Origin: Bog-473 sp963725895 | Lineage (GTDB): Bacteria > Actinomycetota > Acidimicrobiia > Acidimicrobiales > RAAP-2 | NCBI GenBank assembly: GCA_963725895.1 | Contig: CAVSAJ010000001.1 | Location: forward strand, 558,001 to 622,000 | Length of the DNA stretch: 64,000 nucleotides | Direction: 5' to 3' | Shown here: positions 1-8,943 of the stretch, in pieces | Layout of the letters: every line of letters begins with the position of its first letter | How positions within the stretch are numbered: position 1 is the stretch's first letter | Translations under genes and position numbers: made by a program | Notes under the pieces: generated by a model | Databases searched by the model: none | What the model was told of the DNA's origin: nothing | What the model saw: only the letters and a program-made list of their open reading frames with translations

Positions 1-684
1 CCGACTACCACCTCCAACGGGAACGGCACCTACACCACGACCAGTTCTCAGATCACCAATGCCGTGGGTCAAGTGACCCAGACCATCAAGCAGGCACCGG
101 GACAGGTGCAGAAGACATCGGTGGCCGTGCTGCTCAATTCGTCTGCCGCTCACAAGGTCAACGACACCACCATTCGCTCGCTGGTCGTGGCGGCCGCAGG
201 TCTGAACCTCACCGGGGGTGACCAGCTGGTGGTGTCCTCCCTTCCTTTCGCCGCGAACAAGCAGACGGCGACCGCTGTCACAGCCGGCGCGGGACACTCC
301 CAGCTCGTCGAGCGTGGCGCCGAGGTGGGCGGCTTGCTCTTGCTTCTCGCAGCCATGGTCGTGACCACCCTGTGGGCGTCTCGCCGCCGCCGTCCGCTCT
401 ATCAGGAGATCCCGCTCGGCGAGCTCGCCGTCGCCTCCGCCACGTCACTCGATGCCGGCATCGAGCGAGAGCGTGACCCAACCGGTGAGCTCCCAGCCGT
501 CGGGTCTGTCGGGGCCGTCCGGGCTGCCACTCAGGCGGCCGCGCTCTCATTCGGACCCGAGGCGGTGCTGGCCCAGGTCAATGACTTCGTGACCGATCGG
601 CCCGCGGAAGCCGCCGCGCTCTTGCGGCAGTGGGCGAACGACCGTGCCGACGCCCCGTCGCCGCCCAAGGCATTGCCGGTATGA
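1..684 (+). CDS. fliF: Flagellar M-ring protein FliF, C-terminal part
   Basis: FliF forms the MS ring in the cytoplasmic membrane, the base of the basal body. The frame is open from base 1, so only the last 227 residues are present. They hold the end of the periplasmic ring domain (a VAVLLNSS strand near residue 41), one transmembrane helix (roughly residues 104-119, LLLLLAAMVV) followed by a basic RRRR stop-transfer, and a cytoplasmic tail. The tail ends in a segment with FEPEAVLAQV-like character and LLRQWAND, matching the FliF tail that binds FliG. The stop overlaps the fliG start (ATGA), as expected for translational coupling. The remainder of the gene lies before the window. Confidence 0.9.
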   Translation, partial: PTTTSNGNGTYTTTSSQITNAVGQVTQTIKQAPGQVQKTSVAVLLNSSAAHKVNDTTIRSLVVAAAGLNLTGGDQLVVSSLPFAANKQTATAVTAGAGHSQLVERGAEVGGLLLLLAAMVVTTLWASRRRRPLYQEIPLGELAVASATSLDAGIERERDPTGELPAVGSVGAVRAATQAAALSFGPEAVLAQVNDFVTDRPAEAAALLRQWANDRADAPSPPKALPV

Positions 685-1778
685 CCAACCCCGCAGTCAC
701 GACACTCGAGCAAGTGGAGGCTGCCGCGACCGCGGCCGACGAAGCGGCGGCGGCGAGTCCCGCCAGCAGCCCGAGCGAGCCCCTCACGAACCGGCAGAAG
801 GTGGCAGTGGTCCTCGCCCAGCTGGGTCCAAAGCGCGCCACCCCCATCTTGCGGGAGATGGCGGATCCCGACGCCATCGAGTTCACCACCGAGATCGCCA
901 ATCTGCCGTCGCTCGACGCCGACACCGTGGTCGGCGTGATGAGCGAGTTCGTCGATCGGGTCCAGGGCACGTCACTCGTGAGTCAGGGTGGTCTGGACCT
1001 GGCGCGCCAATTCCTCAACGAGCGGCTCGGCAAGGTGCGTGCTGACGAGGTCTTCGACCAGATGGAGTCGAAGCTCGCCGTGGGCCCCCTCGCCGTGCTG
1101 GCGTCGGCGGACCCCCGTCGCGTCGTCGGCGTGCTGTCCGAGCAGCAGCCCCAGACCGTCGCCGTGCTGCTCGCGCACATGCGCCCAGAGGACGCAGCCC
1201 GCATCATGGCCGCGCTCCCCGGAGAGTTCCGCATCAAGGTGGCCCGCCGCATCGCTCAGCTCGACCGTGTGGATCCCGTGGCGGTGCGCCAGACCACGAC
1301 GCTCATCGAGGCCAAGTTGCGGAGTCTGCACACCCTCGGCTCGACCAGCAGCGTCGGCGGCGCCTCAGCCATCGCTGAAATCCTCAGTCACGCGGACCGC
1401 AACACGGAGCGGCAGATCCTCGGCCAGCTCGAGGAGGAAGACACTGAGCTGGCGGAGAAGATCCGGGCAAATCTCTTCACGTTCGAAGACGTCGTCGCGC
1501 TCGACGACCGCTCGTTGCAGCAGATCCTGCGCAAGGTGCCGCCCACGACACTGGCGGTCGCGCTCAAGGGAGCGCACCTCGAGAACGACGCACTGGCTCG
1601 CATCCGTCAGAACCTGACCGAACGAGCGTCCAAGACGCTCGACGAGGAGCTCGAGGTACTCGGTACCGTCCGGACCTCTCAAGTCGACGACGCGCAGGCC
1701 GAGGTGGTGCGGGCCGCCCGCGAGCTGGACGACGAGGGTGTCATCGTCATTGCCCGTGACGACGAGGTCATCCGGTGA
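681..1778 (+). CDS. fliG: Flagellar motor switch protein FliG
   Basis: FliG is the C-ring protein that contacts FliF and exchanges force with MotA. The 365-residue length fits the family (about 330-350) with a short extra N-terminus. Visible blocks are the N-terminal LTNRQKVAVVLAQLG helix near residue 35, the middle-domain EQQPQTVAVLLAHM with its conserved EHPQ-like motif, and the C-terminal FTFEDVVALDDRSLQQILRKV, which carries charged torque-helix residues. I chose the ATG at 681 because it overlaps the fliF stop; an in-frame start at 630 would add 17 unrelated residues. The 3' end overlaps the fliH GTG. Confidence 0.95.
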   Translation: MTNPAVTTLEQVEAAATAADEAAAASPASSPSEPLTNRQKVAVVLAQLGPKRATPILREMADPDAIEFTTEIANLPSLDADTVVGVMSEFVDRVQGTSLVSQGGLDLARQFLNERLGKVRADEVFDQMESKLAVGPLAVLASADPRRVVGVLSEQQPQTVAVLLAHMRPEDAARIMAALPGEFRIKVARRIAQLDRVDPVAVRQTTTLIEAKLRSLHTLGSTSSVGGASAIAEILSHADRNTERQILGQLEEEDTELAEKIRANLFTFEDVVALDDRSLQQILRKVPPTTLAVALKGAHLENDALARIRQNLTERASKTLDEELEVLGTVRTSQVDDAQAEVVRAARELDDEGVIVIARDDEVIR

Positions 1779-2476
1779 GTGGCGCCCCGTCCTTCGTGAG
1801 GGGTCCGGCGGGTAGCGGCGTGCCGGTCAGGCGTTGCCCTCACGAGCCCGGCGTGCCGATCGAATATGTCGCGCTCTCCGCTGCGGCCGACCCAGGCGCG
1901 CCGGATGCCGGACGCGATGCCGGTTTCGAGGCCGGGTACGCAAAAGGGCTGGAGACAGCGCGTCGGGAGGCGCGAGACGAGGAGCACCGGGCCCGGGCCC
2001 GCCTCGAACAAGCGCTCGCCGCGCTCGGGGACGCGAGCCGGGGGGCCGCGTCGGCTTTCGCCGAGCGAGCGGACCAACTCGAGGGTTCGGTGACTCGCTT
2101 CGCCTTCGAACTGGTGGAAACCCTGTTCGGGCGAGAGCTGGCGCTGACGACCCACCCTGGGCGCGACGCCGTGGCCAGGGCGCTCGCCACCGACGTGAGC
2201 AGGCTGCCGGCGACGGTGCGACTCCACCCCGACGACGCCAATGCACTCAGCGACCTGGGCGCGAACGAGGGCGCCCTGGCGGGCACGCGGGAGGTGACCG
2301 TCGTCGCCGACTCGTCAGTGGCCCCGGGCGGCGCGTTGGTGGAGATCGGCGACGCGACGATCGACAGCCAGCTCACCACCGCGCTGCAGCGCGTGCGAGA
2401 GATACTGCTCTGGCCGAAGGACGAAGCCGACGCCGACCATGACGTGCACGAGCCGGCACGCGACGTGACCGGATGA
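1775..2476 (+). CDS. fliH: Flagellar assembly protein FliH
   Basis: FliH is the stator-like regulator that binds and restrains the FliI ATPase at the export gate. The 233-residue protein has the family hallmark GxxxG-type repeat (GRDAGFEAGYAKG, about residues 48-60), then an Ala/Arg/Glu-rich helix, then a C-terminal domain with VRLHPDDANAL and VAPGGALVE, which resemble the FliH/V-ATPase E-subunit fold. The GTG start overlaps the fliG stop by four bases and the 3' end overlaps fliI, so the three genes are probably translated together. Overall similarity is weak, as is usual for FliH, so position in the operon is a large part of the call. Confidence 0.85.
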   Translation: MSGAPSFVRGPAGSGVPVRRCPHEPGVPIEYVALSAAADPGAPDAGRDAGFEAGYAKGLETARREARDEEHRARARLEQALAALGDASRGAASAFAERADQLEGSVTRFAFELVETLFGRELALTTHPGRDAVARALATDVSRLPATVRLHPDDANALSDLGANEGALAGTREVTVVADSSVAPGGALVEIGDATIDSQLTTALQRVREILLWPKDEADADHDVHEPARDVTG

Positions 2477-3792
2477 CTAGCCAGCTCGACGAAATCGCCG
2501 GGGCTGCCCATGCGGCGGCCCGTCCGCTGCGCCAAGGCCGCGTCCACCAAGTCGTGGGCATGTCGATCGAGGTAGCGGGACTGCCTGCCGCGGTTGGCGA
2601 CGGCGTGGTGCTGCTGCCCGACGACGGTCCTTTGGAGGCAGAGGTCGTCGCCCTGCGCGACGGACGGGCAGTCTGCGTCGCATTCGGCGAGACCACCGGC
2701 CTTCGGGCTGGCACACCCGCAACGCTCTACGGCCGTCCCTTCACTCTCCGGGCGGGCGAGACACTCCTCGGCCGCGTCGTCGACGGGCTCGGTCGCCCGA
2801 TCGACGGCGGCCCGCACCTACGCGGCCACGACGTGACGATCCAGGGTGTACCGCCGCATCCGTTGCGGCGCGGCCTCGTCGACGAGCAGTTACCGCTCGG
2901 CGTACGCGTCCTCGATGCCCTCGTGCCCTGTGGCAAGGGCCAGCGACTCGGCATCTTCGCCGGGTCCGGTGTGGGGAAGTCGTCGCTCCTCTCCATGATC
3001 GCCCGCGGCACCAAGGCGGACCTGTCGGTGGTGGCTCTCATCGGCGAGCGCGGCCGTGAGGTAGCTGAGTTCATCGAGCGCGACCTGGGTCCCGAGGGCC
3101 TGGCGCGAGCGGTCGTCGTGGTCGCCACCTCCGACGCGCCCGCGATGGTCCGCATCCGCGCCGCGTTCACTGCGACCCGCATCGCCGAATGGTTCCGCGA
3201 CACCGGCCGTGACGTGCTGTTCATGATGGACTCGGTGACTCGATTCGCCATGGCCCAGCGCGAGGTGGGCTTGGCTGCCGGTGAGCCGCCGGCGACTCGC
3301 GGCTATCCCCCGAGCGTGTTCGGACTGCTGCCTCGCCTCCTCGAGCGCGGCGGACGTGGCGAGCGCGGCACCATCACGTGCCTCTACACCGTCCTGGTCG
3401 AGGGCGACGACATCAACGAACCGATCGCCGACGCCACCCGGTCGATCCTCGACGGACACGTGCGTCTCACGCGCGCCCTGGCCGAGAGCGGGCACTACCC
3501 GGCCGTCGACGTGCTCGAATCCATCTCGCGGGTGGCCCCGGCCATCGTCTCCGAGGAGGTGCTGCGCGCCGGTTCCCGGGTGCGGGAGATGCTTGCCGCG
3601 TGGCGTGACGCGCGTGACCTGATCGAGATCGACGCCTACGTGTCGGGGACGAATCCGGTGGTGGACCGCGCCGTGGCGCGCAAGCCGGCCATCGACGCCT
3701 TCCTCCGCCAGGCCGTCGCCGCGTCGAGTGGACTCGAAGAGGCCTCTTCGGGTCTGCTGGCACTGGCCACCGACGATTGGCAGGCGGCGTGA
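2473..3792 (+). CDS. fliI: Flagellum-specific ATP synthase FliI
   Basis: FliI is the hexameric ATPase of the flagellar type III export apparatus and is related to F1 beta. The 439-residue length is normal. The Walker A motif GIFAGSGVGKS is near residue 160. The Walker B region LFMMDSVTRFAMAQREVG and the following GEPPATRGYPPSVF are the FliI/SctN signature. The N-terminal beta-barrel domain and C-terminal helical domain are complete. It overlaps fliH by four bases (ATGA) and fliJ by four (GTGA), the usual FliH-FliI-FliJ arrangement. No unusual residues were seen. Confidence 0.96.
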   Translation: MTSQLDEIAGAAHAAARPLRQGRVHQVVGMSIEVAGLPAAVGDGVVLLPDDGPLEAEVVALRDGRAVCVAFGETTGLRAGTPATLYGRPFTLRAGETLLGRVVDGLGRPIDGGPHLRGHDVTIQGVPPHPLRRGLVDEQLPLGVRVLDALVPCGKGQRLGIFAGSGVGKSSLLSMIARGTKADLSVVALIGERGREVAEFIERDLGPEGLARAVVVVATSDAPAMVRIRAAFTATRIAEWFRDTGRDVLFMMDSVTRFAMAQREVGLAAGEPPATRGYPPSVFGLLPRLLERGGRGERGTITCLYTVLVEGDDINEPIADATRSILDGHVRLTRALAESGHYPAVDVLESISRVAPAIVSEEVLRAGSRVREMLAAWRDARDLIEIDAYVSGTNPVVDRAVARKPAIDAFLRQAVAASSGLEEASSGLLALATDDWQAA

Positions 3793-4226
3793 GAGCGTTC
3801 CGGTTCCGGCTCGAATCGGTCGCCCGAGTGCGCGAGCACCAGGAACGGGCTGCAGCGCAACGCGTCGCGCTGGCGATGCGCGCCCTGCGAGAAGCCGAAT
3901 CGCGGTGTGCCGAGATCCGCGCCGCCACACGACAGCTGGCGTTTCCCGAGGGCCGCGTCGAGATGGCGACGCTCCTCTGGACCCACGACCAGTCCTCGCG
4001 AATGGGCGAGCTGCTCCGCCACCACCAAGGGCTGCGAGCCAAGTCGGAGGCCCGAGCGAGCGACGCCCGTCAGACCTGGGTGGAAGCCGAACGGCGGTGC
4101 CGCGCACTGCGCCGTGTCGAAGCACGCCAACGGCAGCGGTGGCAGCTCGATGCCGACCGGGCGGTGGCCGCCGAGCTCGACGATATGGCGACGGTCCGCT
4201 ACCGGACGGGGCCGGGTGCCCGATGA
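3789..4226 (+). CDS. fliJ: Flagellar export protein FliJ
   Basis: FliJ is the coiled-coil stalk of the export ATPase complex and delivers chaperones to FlhA. This 145-residue protein starts with FRFRLESVARVREHQE, the typical FliJ N-terminus (F.F.L..vL..Re..E), and continues as one long charged helix rich in Arg, Glu and Ala. I chose the GTG at 3789, overlapping the fliI stop; an upstream in-frame start at 3777 only adds MAGG. Size and position directly after fliI support the call, since sequence conservation in FliJ is low. The 3' end overlaps the next gene by four bases. Confidence 0.85.
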   Translation: MRAFRFRLESVARVREHQERAAAQRVALAMRALREAESRCAEIRAATRQLAFPEGRVEMATLLWTHDQSSRMGELLRHHQGLRAKSEARASDARQTWVEAERRCRALRRVEARQRQRWQLDADRAVAAELDDMATVRYRTGPGAR

Positions 4227-5455
4227 CCGTGGCCCCGGTCACGTTCGCAGACATTCAGCAAACGCTGGCCGAGATGCAGCAGGCGTCGGGCGCCTCAACC
4301 GCCGGCGACCTCGACACGGGCTTCGCCGCCGACCTCGACACGGCGACCGGTGCGTCCGGTGCGTCGGCTTCCCAGTCGGCGGGGCTCGTCGACGAGCTGC
4401 TCGATGGCGCGGCGCTCCAGACGGAGGGGTCGGGTGACGCGGCCATGTCCGACCAGTCCGACCTGCTGGCTCTGCTGCTGGCGAGCGACGGTACAGCGGG
4501 CCTCGAGGGGGGCTCGGCGCTCTCTGGGACCGCGTCAGCGGACGACGTCTCGGAGAACAGCGGCGGCGGCGTCAGCGGAGCAGATGTCGTCGCGGAGGCC
4601 GAGTCCTTCGAGGGCACACCGTACGTGTGGGGAGGCAGCAGCCCGTCGGGATTCGACTGCTCGGGCCTCGTGCAGTACGTGTACGGACAGCTCGGCATCT
4701 CGCTGCCACGGACGAGCGAGGAGCAGGCGCAGGCCGGGACCGCGGTGCCGTCACTCGCCGACGCGCAGCCCGGTGATCTGCTGTTCTTCGCCGGCTCCGA
4801 CGGTACCGCCAGCTCGCCCGGCCACGTCGGCATCTATATCGGCAACGGCGAGATGATCGACGCGCCGTACACGGGCACCGATGTGCAGGTCCAGCCGGTG
4901 TCCGACGCCGGTCAGGTCGTGGCCATCCGCCGCGTCCTCCCGTCCGACTCGGGCTCGGGCTCCGCATCGGCGGCAGAGTTCGTAACCGACGCGAGCGCCA
5001 GCTCGAGTGCGAGCTCGAGTGCCGGCGGGACGACCCAGATCGGGAACGTCGCGGTGCCGAACCAGTATGTCCAGACGATCGAGCAAGCTGCGTCGTCCAA
5101 CGGCATCCCCGCCTCTCTGTTGAGCGCCTTGCTCTACCACGAAAGCCGGTTCGAACCTTCGGCGGTGAGCTCCGCCGGAGCGGAGGGCATCGCGCAGTTC
5201 ATGCCGTCGACGGCCGCCGGCATGGGCGTGAACCCACTGGACCCCACACAGGCCATTGCGGGGGCGGCACAGCTCCTCGGGAGCTACACGCACCAGTTCG
5301 GCTCCTATGCCGATGCGCTCGCCGCCTACGACGCCGGCGCGGGCGCGGTGGAGCAGTACGGCGGCATACCGCCCTATGCCGAGACGCAGGCCTACGTGCC
5401 CGCGGTGCTCTCCCTGGCGGGACTCTCCGGAACGGGAGGTGGAGAAGTCTCATGA
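4223..5455 (+). CDS. Bifunctional peptidoglycan hydrolase: NlpC/P60 endopeptidase plus lytic transglycosylase
   Basis: This 410-residue protein has two cell-wall hydrolase domains. An NlpC/P60 cysteine peptidase spans about residues 115-235, with YVWGGSSPSGFDCSGLVQY (catalytic Cys) and GHVGIYIG (catalytic His). A Ser-rich linker follows. A lytic transglycosylase (SLT) domain spans about residues 275-400, with LLSALLYHESRFEPSAVSS (catalytic Glu), GAEGIAQFMPSTA and YDAGAGAVEQYGG. No clear Sec signal is seen, so it may leave through the flagellar gate, as FlgJ does. It sits between fliJ and fliK and overlaps both neighbours, so a role in opening the wall for the rod is the natural inference. The ATG at 4223 is preferred over a much longer in-frame extension inside fliJ. 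Confidence 0.88.
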   Translation: MTVAPVTFADIQQTLAEMQQASGASTAGDLDTGFAADLDTATGASGASASQSAGLVDELLDGAALQTEGSGDAAMSDQSDLLALLLASDGTAGLEGGSALSGTASADDVSENSGGGVSGADVVAEAESFEGTPYVWGGSSPSGFDCSGLVQYVYGQLGISLPRTSEEQAQAGTAVPSLADAQPGDLLFFAGSDGTASSPGHVGIYIGNGEMIDAPYTGTDVQVQPVSDAGQVVAIRRVLPSDSGSGSASAAEFVTDASASSSASSSAGGTTQIGNVAVPNQYVQTIEQAASSNGIPASLLSALLYHESRFEPSAVSSAGAEGIAQFMPSTAAGMGVNPLDPTQAIAGAAQLLGSYTHQFGSYADALAAYDAGAGAVEQYGGIPPYAETQAYVPAVLSLAGLSGTGGGEVS

Positions 5456-6777
5456 CGTCCGCCCCGGTCGCGACCACGATCACACTCGGAACACCGCCAT
5501 CGGCCGGTCCTGGTGGACCAGCCCCGTCCACGTCAGGCGCAGAGACCGACGAGCATGGAGACGACGACGTCACGTCCCCGTTCGAGAAGATCCTCTCCAA
5601 CGACCAGGGCTCAGCACAGCCAAGCCGGTCCACCCGCGCGGCCCACCCTTCGCGCGGCACGGCGGCCAAAGCGCACGGGCCCTTGTCGGGGGTGCCTGCG
5701 TCGTCATCGGAGGCGCTGGCGCAACGACTCCCCGCTGCCGACCCCGAGCACGAAGGTCCGTCGGCGAGCCTTGTCGGCGCCGCTGACGGCGCAGGCGACG
5801 CGGACCGATCCGGTCGCGCGGGGACACTGCCGGCTGACGCACGCGATGTCGCCGGTACGACGACGGCGGGTGGAGCCGTTCCAGCCGAGGCAGCTGGCGC
5901 CGCCGATGCAGCCGAGACGCCCGACCTCGCTCGTGCGGATGGAACGACCCTCCCCTCCGCCTCCCTCACGGCCGCAACGGCGTCGACGATCGGCTCGACG
6001 GCGAGGTCTCTCGACGGGGCGGTTCCCACCACGTCCTCGGGGTCGGCACCGGGCTCAAGCGCAGTGCCGAGCCTTCCCGCATGGCGGGGCACGGTAGCGA
6101 CAGCCACGGTGCCGCTCGCCACGAAGGCAACAGAACGCGCGACGCCAGCGGGCACGGTGTCGTCCGGCTCTTCCAGCTCGTCCGGCCCGCCACCCAGCAG
6201 TGAGGGGTCGTCGGGCTCCGCATCGCCCATCACGGCCGCCCTGCGGGCTGAGCCGCTGCTGCCACCATTGACGGGCGACTCCGCGACCAAGGCGGTCGCG
6301 GGCGCCACCGGCTCCGAACGAGCTGACGCCACCGATCTCGCCGGAGGGAGCGAGGCGTCACTCGACACGGCGGGACTGGCCTCCTCCATCTCGGGCGTGT
6401 TCAGCCGCGGCAGCGGGAGCTACAACGTCGTGTTGAACCTGGACCCGCCCGAGCTGGGCCAGGTGCAGGCGAGGCTCGTGTTACGAGGCGACCAGCTGCA
6501 GGTGGACCTGTCCCCTGAGCACGCGGCTGCCCACGACGCGCTCGAAAGCGCGCTGCCCGCGCTTCGTGCGCACCTGGCCACTGGAGGTCTCGAGGTCAAC
6601 GTGACCGTGGACGAGCGTGGCGCCGCTTCCCAGGGCGCGCCCACCGAAGGTGGGACGGAGCAGGGCGCTCACCAGAGCGAAGCCGACGGCGACGAGTCCG
6701 GGGCCTCCGGCCCCGAGGCAACCGCGGCCGAGGCACCGACCGCAGGACAGACCAACCATCTGCACCTCGTGCTGTGA
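5452..6777 (+). CDS. fliK: Flagellar hook-length control protein FliK
   Basis: FliK is secreted during hook growth and switches export from hook to filament subunits. The 441-residue protein has a long Ser/Thr/Ala/Pro-rich disordered N-terminal region (about residues 1-310), typical of a ruler. A folded C-terminal domain follows, carrying the Flg_hook signature YNVVLNLDPPELGQVQARL and LRAHLATGGLEVNVTV. That signature contacts FlhB. The tail is acidic and low complexity. The start overlaps the preceding hydrolase gene and flgD follows 25 bases after the stop, matching the common fliK-flgD-flgE order. Confidence 0.9.
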   Translation: MTSAPVATTITLGTPPSAGPGGPAPSTSGAETDEHGDDDVTSPFEKILSNDQGSAQPSRSTRAAHPSRGTAAKAHGPLSGVPASSSEALAQRLPAADPEHEGPSASLVGAADGAGDADRSGRAGTLPADARDVAGTTTAGGAVPAEAAGAADAAETPDLARADGTTLPSASLTAATASTIGSTARSLDGAVPTTSSGSAPGSSAVPSLPAWRGTVATATVPLATKATERATPAGTVSSGSSSSSGPPPSSEGSSGSASPITAALRAEPLLPPLTGDSATKAVAGATGSERADATDLAGGSEASLDTAGLASSISGVFSRGSGSYNVVLNLDPPELGQVQARLVLRGDQLQVDLSPEHAAAHDALESALPALRAHLATGGLEVNVTVDERGAASQGAPTEGGTEQGAHQSEADGDESGASGPEATAAEAPTAGQTNHLHLVL

Positions 6778-6802
6778 TCGCGACCGATCGAAGGGAGATC
6801 AG

Positions 6803-7249
6803 ATGACGACACCCGTCTCAGGTGTGACCACCGACCCGACGAGCACCGCCAGCACGGCTGGCACAACTGGAACCTCCGACGCGAACGACGACACGCAGTC
6901 GAGCTCTGTCGACGATGGGACAGCCGGCCTCCTCGATCCGAGCACCTTCCTCACGCTGCTGGTCGACGAGCTCAAGTATCAGAACCCCCTCGATCCCACG
7001 TCGGCCTCCGACTTCATGGGTCAGATCGCCTCGCTCTCCGAAGTCGAGCAGCTTCAAACGGTGTCGTCGGCCTCCGAGATGGACGAGGCGGCTGGGCTGA
7101 TCGGCGCGACGGTCACCGCCGACGACGGGAACGGCGGCACCCTCACCGGCGAGGTCACCGGCGTGACTAACGGATCGAGCGGACCACTGCTCGACGTCGG
7201 GGGGGCGACCGTCGCCCTCGACGCGGTGCAAGAGATCACCGAAAGCTGA
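6803..7249 (+). CDS. flgD: Flagellar hook capping protein FlgD
   Basis: FlgD caps the growing hook and is needed for FlgE polymerisation. The 148-residue protein contains the family core FLTLLVDELKYQNPLDPTSASDFMGQIASLSEVEQL (about residues 50-85, shown here as its key words FLTLLV, QNPLDP and LSEVEQ), followed by a short GATVTADDG region. It is short for the family and lacks the usual larger C-terminal Ig-like domains, as in other minimal FlgDs. I chose the ATG at 6803 because a GGGAG ribosome site precedes it by six bases; the longer in-frame ORF runs into fliK. Confidence 0.92.
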   Translation: MTTPVSGVTTDPTSTASTAGTTGTSDANDDTQSSSVDDGTAGLLDPSTFLTLLVDELKYQNPLDPTSASDFMGQIASLSEVEQLQTVSSASEMDEAAGLIGATVTADDGNGGTLTGEVTGVTNGSSGPLLDVGGATVALDAVQEITES

Positions 7250-7322
7250 CACACGCGCACCACACAACCAGCCAGATGCAAGACACCCAGACGCACGGGA
7301 CACAACGAGAAGGAGCACACAC

Positions 7323-8582
7323 ATGAGCGTTCGATCACTCGGTGCCGCCGCTTCGGGCATCGAAACCATGCAGACAGACCTGGACACCATCGCCAACGAC
7401 ATCGCCAACTCCGAAACGGACGGCTTCAAGTCGGGCACGGCCGAGTTCGAGGACTTGCTCACCGAGCAGCTCCAGCCGGCCGGAGCGGCGGTGGCGAACA
7501 CCTTGGGCAGCACCAACCCGTCCTCCATTGGCGCGGGTGACGAGGTCGCGGCGATCAGCACCGACTTCTCCGAGGGGCCGGTGACCCAGACCGGGGTGAG
7601 CACCGACGTCGCCATCGAGGGCAACGGCTTCCTCGTCGTCAGCCAGAACGGCCAGACGGTCTACACGCGCGACGGCGACTTACAGTTGGACGCCAACGGG
7701 AATCTGACCACCTCGAGCGGCGGACTGGTCCTGGGTTGGGCCCCCGGCCAGCCCACGACGTCAAATCCGGTCCCGCTCAGTATCATCCCCGGATCGACCG
7801 AGCCCCCGGCGGCGACCGCCAACATCGATCTGGGCGGCAACTTGGCCGAAGGGTCGACCGGTGCCGTCACTGTCACCACCACCATCTACGACTCGCTGGG
7901 CGACGCGGTGCCGGTCGATCTCACGTTCACCCCCACGGGCGCTGCCAACACCTGGAGCCTCCAAGGCACGGTGACGGGTGCCGCCTCCCCGCTGTGGTCA
8001 ACTCCGCAGACACTCGTCTTCGGGAACAACGGGCAGCTTTCGTCGGTCAACGGCGCCGCCGTCGGAGCCAACGGGACGTCCCTCGCCATCGCCAACCTCC
8101 CGAGCAACTACACGTGGAGCGGCGGCGCGGTGAATCTGGACTTCCCGGCTCCGGGATCACAAAACGCCATCACTCAGTTCGCGTCCGACCAGACCCTCGC
8201 GGTTACCAGCCAGGATGGGTATGCCGCGGGCACACTCGATTCGTACTCGATCGGCTCCGACGGGACGATCACCGGGAGCTATTCGAACGGGACGAGCCAG
8301 AGTCTCGGGACCATAGCCCTCGCCGAGTTCGCCAATCCCAACGGCCTCGAGGACGTCGGGAACGCCGACTACGTCCCCACGGCCGCATCGGGAAACGTGC
8401 AGCTAGGCGTGCCGGGGAGTGCTGGGCTCGGCACCCTGCAGGGCGGTGCCGTCGAGGGGTCGAACGTGGACCTGGCCACGGAACTCACTGACCTGATCGA
8501 GGCCCAGACGGCCTACCAGGCCAACACGAAGGTCGTCGACTCGACGTCCACGGCGCTCGAATCGCTGGTCGAGATGTCCTGA
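7323..8582 (+). CDS. flgE: Flagellar hook protein FlgE
   Basis: FlgE polymerises into the hook, the universal joint outside the cell. The 419-residue protein has the N-terminal rod/hook helix SLGAAASGIETMQTDLDTIA with the ANDIANSETDGFKS motif, then IEGNGFLVVSQNG and YTRDGDLQLDANG. The C-terminal helix is typical (LTDLIEAQTAYQANTKVV). A clear AAGGAG site lies seven bases before the ATG. The preceding 73 bases are gene-free and hold no strong terminator, so flgE probably belongs to the same transcript. Length and both terminal helices favour FlgE over FlgF/FlgG. Confidence 0.93.
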   Translation: MSVRSLGAAASGIETMQTDLDTIANDIANSETDGFKSGTAEFEDLLTEQLQPAGAAVANTLGSTNPSSIGAGDEVAAISTDFSEGPVTQTGVSTDVAIEGNGFLVVSQNGQTVYTRDGDLQLDANGNLTTSSGGLVLGWAPGQPTTSNPVPLSIIPGSTEPPAATANIDLGGNLAEGSTGAVTVTTTIYDSLGDAVPVDLTFTPTGAANTWSLQGTVTGAASPLWSTPQTLVFGNNGQLSSVNGAAVGANGTSLAIANLPSNYTWSGGAVNLDFPAPGSQNAITQFASDQTLAVTSQDGYAAGTLDSYSIGSDGTITGSYSNGTSQSLGTIALAEFANPNGLEDVGNADYVPTAASGNVQLGVPGSAGLGTLQGGAVEGSNVDLATELTDLIEAQTAYQANTKVVDSTSTALESLVEMS

Positions 8583-8673
8583 TTCCCGGCCCATCGCGGG
8601 CCGACTCTGAACTCTGGTCTCCTGCGGGCCGTTACAGAACGGTGCAAGGAGCGACGTCGGGGGGAATGGAGCG

Positions 8674-8943
8674 GTGATCGGCCTGCGCAAATTGGACGGG
8701 TCCACCATGTACCTCAACGAGGACATGGTGGAGCGGGTCGAAGGGGGGGCAAATTCCGCTGTCTATCTTGCAAACGGCACGTATCTCGTCGTACGCGACG
8801 AGGTCGAGACGATCAGCGACCGCATTCGGTCGGAGAAAGAGGCTGTCCTCGCGCGAGCCCTGGCTCTCGCCTTCGGAGAAGCCCCGGCGCCCGCGCTCGC
8901 CGAGGTCGCGCCTGTGGCGGGCGGCGAGGATAACGTGCGGTGA
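8674..8943 (+). CDS. flbD: FlbD family flagellar protein
   Basis: Small 89-residue protein of the FlbD family, found next to flgE and motA in Gram-positive and spirochaete flagellar operons; its exact role is unknown. The N-terminal 55 residues are the conserved part: MIGLRKLDGSTMYLNEDMVERVE and then NGTYLVVRDEVETI, which matches the family pattern of 'I.v..L.g..f.iN.dlIe.Ie..PdT.i.l..G....V.e...ei'. The GTG start follows a GGAG by a short gap. A small GC hairpin (about 8586-8600) lies in the 91-base gap before it. The stop overlaps motA. Confidence 0.85.
   Translation: MIGLRKLDGSTMYLNEDMVERVEGGANSAVYLANGTYLVVRDEVETISDRIRSEKEAVLARALALAFGEAPAPALAEVAPVAGGEDNVR

Noticed and set aside
2890..4254. 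A 454-residue ORF antisense to fliI and fliJ
   Set aside because: No domain; it is the GC-rich shadow of two well-identified genes.
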